64,000 bases of DNA from Flavobacterium flabelliforme (GTDB taxonomy: Bacteria > Bacteroidota > Bacteroidia > Flavobacteriales > Flavobacteriaceae): positions 248,001 through 312,000 of the forward strand of contig NZ_JAGFBU010000002.1 in the NCBI RefSeq assembly GCF_017948675.1. Reading direction: 5' to 3'. This document shows, one piece after another, positions 61,593-64,000 of this stretch (position 1 is its first letter; the number at the start of each line of letters is the position of its first letter). Position numbers and translations under genes: made by a program. The notes under the pieces were generated by a model. That model did no database searches, had not been told where the DNA came from, and saw nothing but the letters and a program-made list of their open reading frames with translations.

Positions 61593-62198
61593 ATGGTAGA
61601 ATTTAAAATCTTTAATAAAGTTGATAAATTATATATCGGAAGAAGTTTTATAATTAATACTTTAGCATTACTATTTGTTTGTCCAAGCCTAATTGGAATA
61701 CTATTTAAGAAGATAAATATTAATACAACCTTCGCTGCTACATTTGGAATTATTGCTTGCCTTTTAGTTTTAAGCGGAATTTTTATAAAACTTTTTGTCC
61801 AATTTAAGTATGAAAAGTTAAAAGGGTATTTTGAAGGAACGATTGAATTTCACGAAAGTAAAATTAAAGTAGACAAAATCGAATATGAAATTGAAAAAAT
61901 TAAAAAAATAGAAATATACGCAGGAGATTATAAGGGGAAATGGAAACCGACAGGTAAAACTGAATACGACAACGCTTTATCGAATGGAGTAGAAAATGTT
62001 TTACGAATCATAATGGAAAATGAAAATGAAACCATTACCATTTATTTTGAGCAAAATGTAAAAAATGAAATTAAAATTGCCGAAAAACAGTTAGTAAATT
62101 ACTACAAAGAAGGAAAAATTCGCTGGCTTCACTTAATAGATATTTTAGCAATTAACGATTATGATGAAATTCAGCAATTTAAAAGCACTATCCGCTAA
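61593..62198 (+). CDS. Membrane protein of unknown function, 201 residues
   Basis: Two N-terminal hydrophobic helices (about 18-38 and 46-70, TLALLFVCPSLIGILF and FGIIACLLVLSGIFIKLFV) precede a charged soluble part (about 80-201) with KIEIYAGDYKGKWKPTGKTE. I cannot assign a family. It is on the plus strand, 93 bases after the small exported protein, with no evident operon partner. The 62199-62328 gap begins CTAACAGCCGTTTTGC, which resembles gap sequences I recall from Flavobacterium. I could not analyse it further. Confidence 0.6.
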   Translation: MVEFKIFNKVDKLYIGRSFIINTLALLFVCPSLIGILFKKININTTFAATFGIIACLLVLSGIFIKLFVQFKYEKLKGYFEGTIEFHESKIKVDKIEYEIEKIKKIEIYAGDYKGKWKPTGKTEYDNALSNGVENVLRIIMENENETITIYFEQNVKNEIKIAEKQLVNYYKEGKIRWLHLIDILAINDYDEIQQFKSTIR

Positions 62199-62328
62199 CA
62201 GCCGTTTTGCTCTATTGCGAGAAAAGTGCATAATTGACGTTTATCTTTCGCAAGAAGTTGTGTTTTGTCAGAAAAGATGCAGTACTGAAGCTCTCAATAT
62301 ACGCAAAGCGCCAAGATGATTTTCTTTT

Positions 62329-62769
62329 TTATAAAACCTCTATATCTTTAATAAAGGAGTCATATTCCAAATAAAAGGATTCAAGGGCATTCATTTTATC
62401 GTTGTAAAATTCAAAAATTTCATCCCAGTATTTTCTATTACTAACACCAACACCTAACTTTTCTACCCAAATACGACTAATGGTCTTTCCGCTTTCCAAG
62501 GTGTGTTCTTTTTCGAAAACTAAATCTTTGATAAATTCGTCTTCAAGAATGTTTTTTAGCGCTTCTAGTTTCTCAAAATAGGCAATTCTTTTTTCATCAT
62601 TTCGATGTTCAATGTCTATTAAAACCTGAGCTTTTTTATTGTCAACATAAAATTTAAAAGAGAAATCTTTAATTTTAGTATCATACAAAACCCATTTGCG
62701 AGGATATTTTTGGGCAAATTCAATCCAGAATTCGCGTTTTAATCGTTGAGTTTCTTCTTTGCTATACAT
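62329..62769 (-). CDS. DUF4268-family protein
   Basis: The 146-residue soluble protein has the DUF4268 pattern: QRLKREFWIEFAQKYPRKWV, FKFYVDNKKAQVLIDIEHRN and KYWDEIFEFYNDKMNALES. The family is found in restriction-modification-like and stand-alone settings and may be nuclease-related, but no partner gene is present here. It faces away from the NUDIX gene. Function is unknown. Confidence 0.8.
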   Translation of the reverse strand: MYSKEETQRLKREFWIEFAQKYPRKWVLYDTKIKDFSFKFYVDNKKAQVLIDIEHRNDEKRIAYFEKLEALKNILEDEFIKDLVFEKEHTLESGKTISRIWVEKLGVGVSNRKYWDEIFEFYNDKMNALESFYLEYDSFIKDIEVL

Positions 62770-62862
62770 TATAAATTAATTTTGATGTTAGAAAATTGGT
62801 GTAAATGTATTTTCTAACTACTTTTAGAATTAAATTTCAATTTGCAAAAATAGACTTTGATT

Positions 62863-63507
62863 ATGGATTTTCAAGAATTTTTACAGTTTGTTCCCAAATT
62901 AATTGATGTACCACTTCCTGCATTTGAGGCGCATAAGAAAATGGCACCTTTAGAACGTTTAAAAGATTTAAAAAACCTTGATTTAAAAACTGCTGATGCT
63001 AGAATTGCTGCTGTAATGATGCTTTTTTATCCTAAACAAGGAATTCCTCATCTTGTACTTATAGTTCGGAACTCTTATAAAGGCGTACATTCGGCACAAA
63101 TTGCATTTCCAGGCGGGAAATATGAAATAGACGATCCTGATTTTGCTTTTACAGCGCTTAGAGAAACGCAAGAAGAAATTGGTGTTCTACCTGCAAAAAT
63201 TGAAATTGTAAAAGCATTTACCCAATTGTATATTCCGCCGAGTAACTTTATGGTTCATCCTTTTTTGGGAATTAGTAAAGAAGAACTCACCTTTATTCAA
63301 GAACCTTCAGAAGTTGCCGATATTATCGAACTGCCATTGTCCGTTTTTTTGAGTGAGAGTATAGTTGTAAATACAAATGTTAAAACTTCTTATTCTGAGA
63401 ACATTAATATTCCAGCTTTTAAAATTGAAAATCATATTGTCTGGGGTGCAACAGCAATGATGTTAAGCGAATTAAAAGATGTTTTGAATGGGGTTTTGAA
63501 ATCGTAA
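62863..63507 (+). CDS. NUDIX hydrolase, CoA pyrophosphatase-like
   Basis: The protein has 214 residues from the ATG at 62863 (MDFQEFLQFVPKLIDVPLPA). The NUDIX box G-x5-E-x7-REUxEExGU is present: FPGGKYEIDDPDFAFTALRE followed by TQEEIGV. An upstream GVHSAQIAFPGG segment is the CoA-diphosphatase (YeaB/NudL) signature. It would cleave CoA or related nucleotides in the cytoplasm. It is followed by an acyltransferase 92 bases on, in the same direction. Confidence 0.9.
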   Translation: MDFQEFLQFVPKLIDVPLPAFEAHKKMAPLERLKDLKNLDLKTADARIAAVMMLFYPKQGIPHLVLIVRNSYKGVHSAQIAFPGGKYEIDDPDFAFTALRETQEEIGVLPAKIEIVKAFTQLYIPPSNFMVHPFLGISKEELTFIQEPSEVADIIELPLSVFLSESIVVNTNVKTSYSENINIPAFKIENHIVWGATAMMLSELKDVLNGVLKS

Positions 63508-63599
63508 ATTTGATTTCTAATTATTATTCGTACTGGTAAAAGTCATCAAGTATTATTTTCGTAATATTGTAAATTAAATTTTTAAAAATTAATAAATTT

Positions 63600-64000
63600 A
63601 TGGGATTGTTTAAACGAAATCCTTTCGGACATATATTATTTATAAAAAAATGGTTAATTCGAATTTTTGGGGCAATTACGCACAAAAGATATAGAGGATT
63701 CAATGAATTGCAAATTGAAGGTTCAGAAATTATAAGAGATTTACCAGAAACCAACGTGCTTTTTATTTCCAATCACCAGACTTATTTTGCTGATGTTGTG
63801 GCTATGTTTCATGTTTTTAATGCAAGTCTTAGTGGTCGTGATGATACCATTAAAAATGTGTGTTATCTGTGGCAACCTAAGATGAATATTTATTATGTTG
63901 CGGCAAAAGAAACGATGCGTGCTGGATTATTGCCAAGAATAATGGCATACGCAGGAGCTATATCAGTAGAAAGAACTTGGCGCGCAAAAGGAGTAGATGT
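63600..64000 (+). CDS. 1-acyl-glycerol-3-phosphate acyltransferase-like protein (5' part, runs off the window)
   Basis: An open frame starts with ATG at 63600 (MGLFKRNPFGHILFIKKWLI) and has no stop to the window end, about 133 residues. It has the acyltransferase motif I, NHQTYFAD (H-x4-D), after VLFISN, and YVAAKETMRAGLLPRIMAYA corresponding to motif II. These belong to PlsC-type acyltransferases that add a fatty acid to lysophosphatidate at the inner membrane. The C-terminal half lies outside the window. A minus-strand open frame at 63524-63772 overlaps it but is a shadow. Confidence 0.9.
   Translation, partial: MGLFKRNPFGHILFIKKWLIRIFGAITHKRYRGFNELQIEGSEIIRDLPETNVLFISNHQTYFADVVAMFHVFNASLSGRDDTIKNVCYLWQPKMNIYYVAAKETMRAGLLPRIMAYAGAISVERTWRAKGVD

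Noticed and set aside
63524..63772. A minus-strand open frame near the window end
   Set aside because: It overlaps the start of a clear acyltransferase on the plus strand and has no protein-like features.

Overview
The window looks like chromosomal DNA from a Flavobacterium-type member of the Bacteroidota. The base composition is very AT-rich and many genes are preceded by the Bacteroidota -7 box TAnnTTTG. It encodes GldI (gliding), a type IX secretion sorting domain, a type III glutamine synthetase and a Bacteroidota-type curli operon. No tRNA, rRNA, CRISPR array, insertion sequence or prophage was seen. Most of the window is ordinary core genome with two accessory blocks.

Layout: 1-419 holds the start of a TerC-family membrane protein leaving the window. 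706-2895 is glutamine synthetase III. 3423-9002 is a curli (functional amyloid) operon: two curlin-repeat proteins, a CsgE-type protein whose frame is broken at an A10 run, CsgF, CsgG with an extra C-terminal domain, and a large lipoprotein. 9182-29892 is housekeeping: purM, an M16 protease, three peptidyl-prolyl isomerases including gldI, a DHH phosphoesterase, a CLC-family transporter with fluoride-exporter-like motifs, RidA, guaA, a LysM lipoprotein-like receptor, OsmC, pyrG and yidC. 30312-32293 has a two-domain fasciclin lipoprotein and a MORN-type repeat protein.

32429-49255 is an anoxic nitrogen-oxide block. The minus strand carries nirK (fused to cytochrome c) with cytochrome c, FGE-like, SCO and porin genes, and a nor cluster (norC, norB, norQ, norD, a hemerythrin/PAS protein and two oxidase-subunit-like membrane proteins). 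The plus strand carries the Fe-S repair protein Ric, an anaerobic class III ribonucleotide reductase (nrdD, a separate 54-residue glycyl-radical piece, nrdG), a hemerythrin protein and an NsrR-like Rrf2 regulator. A shared palindrome (AAAGGACA-N4-TGTCTTTT type) lies upstream of nirK, norC, ric and the hemerythrin gene, and an FNR-like site accompanies nirK and norC. This suggests one NO/anoxia regulon. Nitrite would go to NO by NirK and NO to N2O by NorBC; no nitrous oxide reductase is in the window.

49545-53295 is a PLP decarboxylase-nadA-nadB operon. 53427-57021 is a TonB receptor, an envelope lipoprotein and a small Cys-motif membrane protein, perhaps for metal uptake. 57232-64000 holds mnmA, a T9SS-exported subtilase, a nitronate monooxygenase-like enzyme, several unknown genes, a NUDIX hydrolase and the start of an acyltransferase.

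The most notable items are the split class III ribonucleotide reductase, the shared operators of the NO block, the homopolymer frame break in the CsgE gene, and structured intergenic elements resembling ones I recall from other Flavobacterium genomes.
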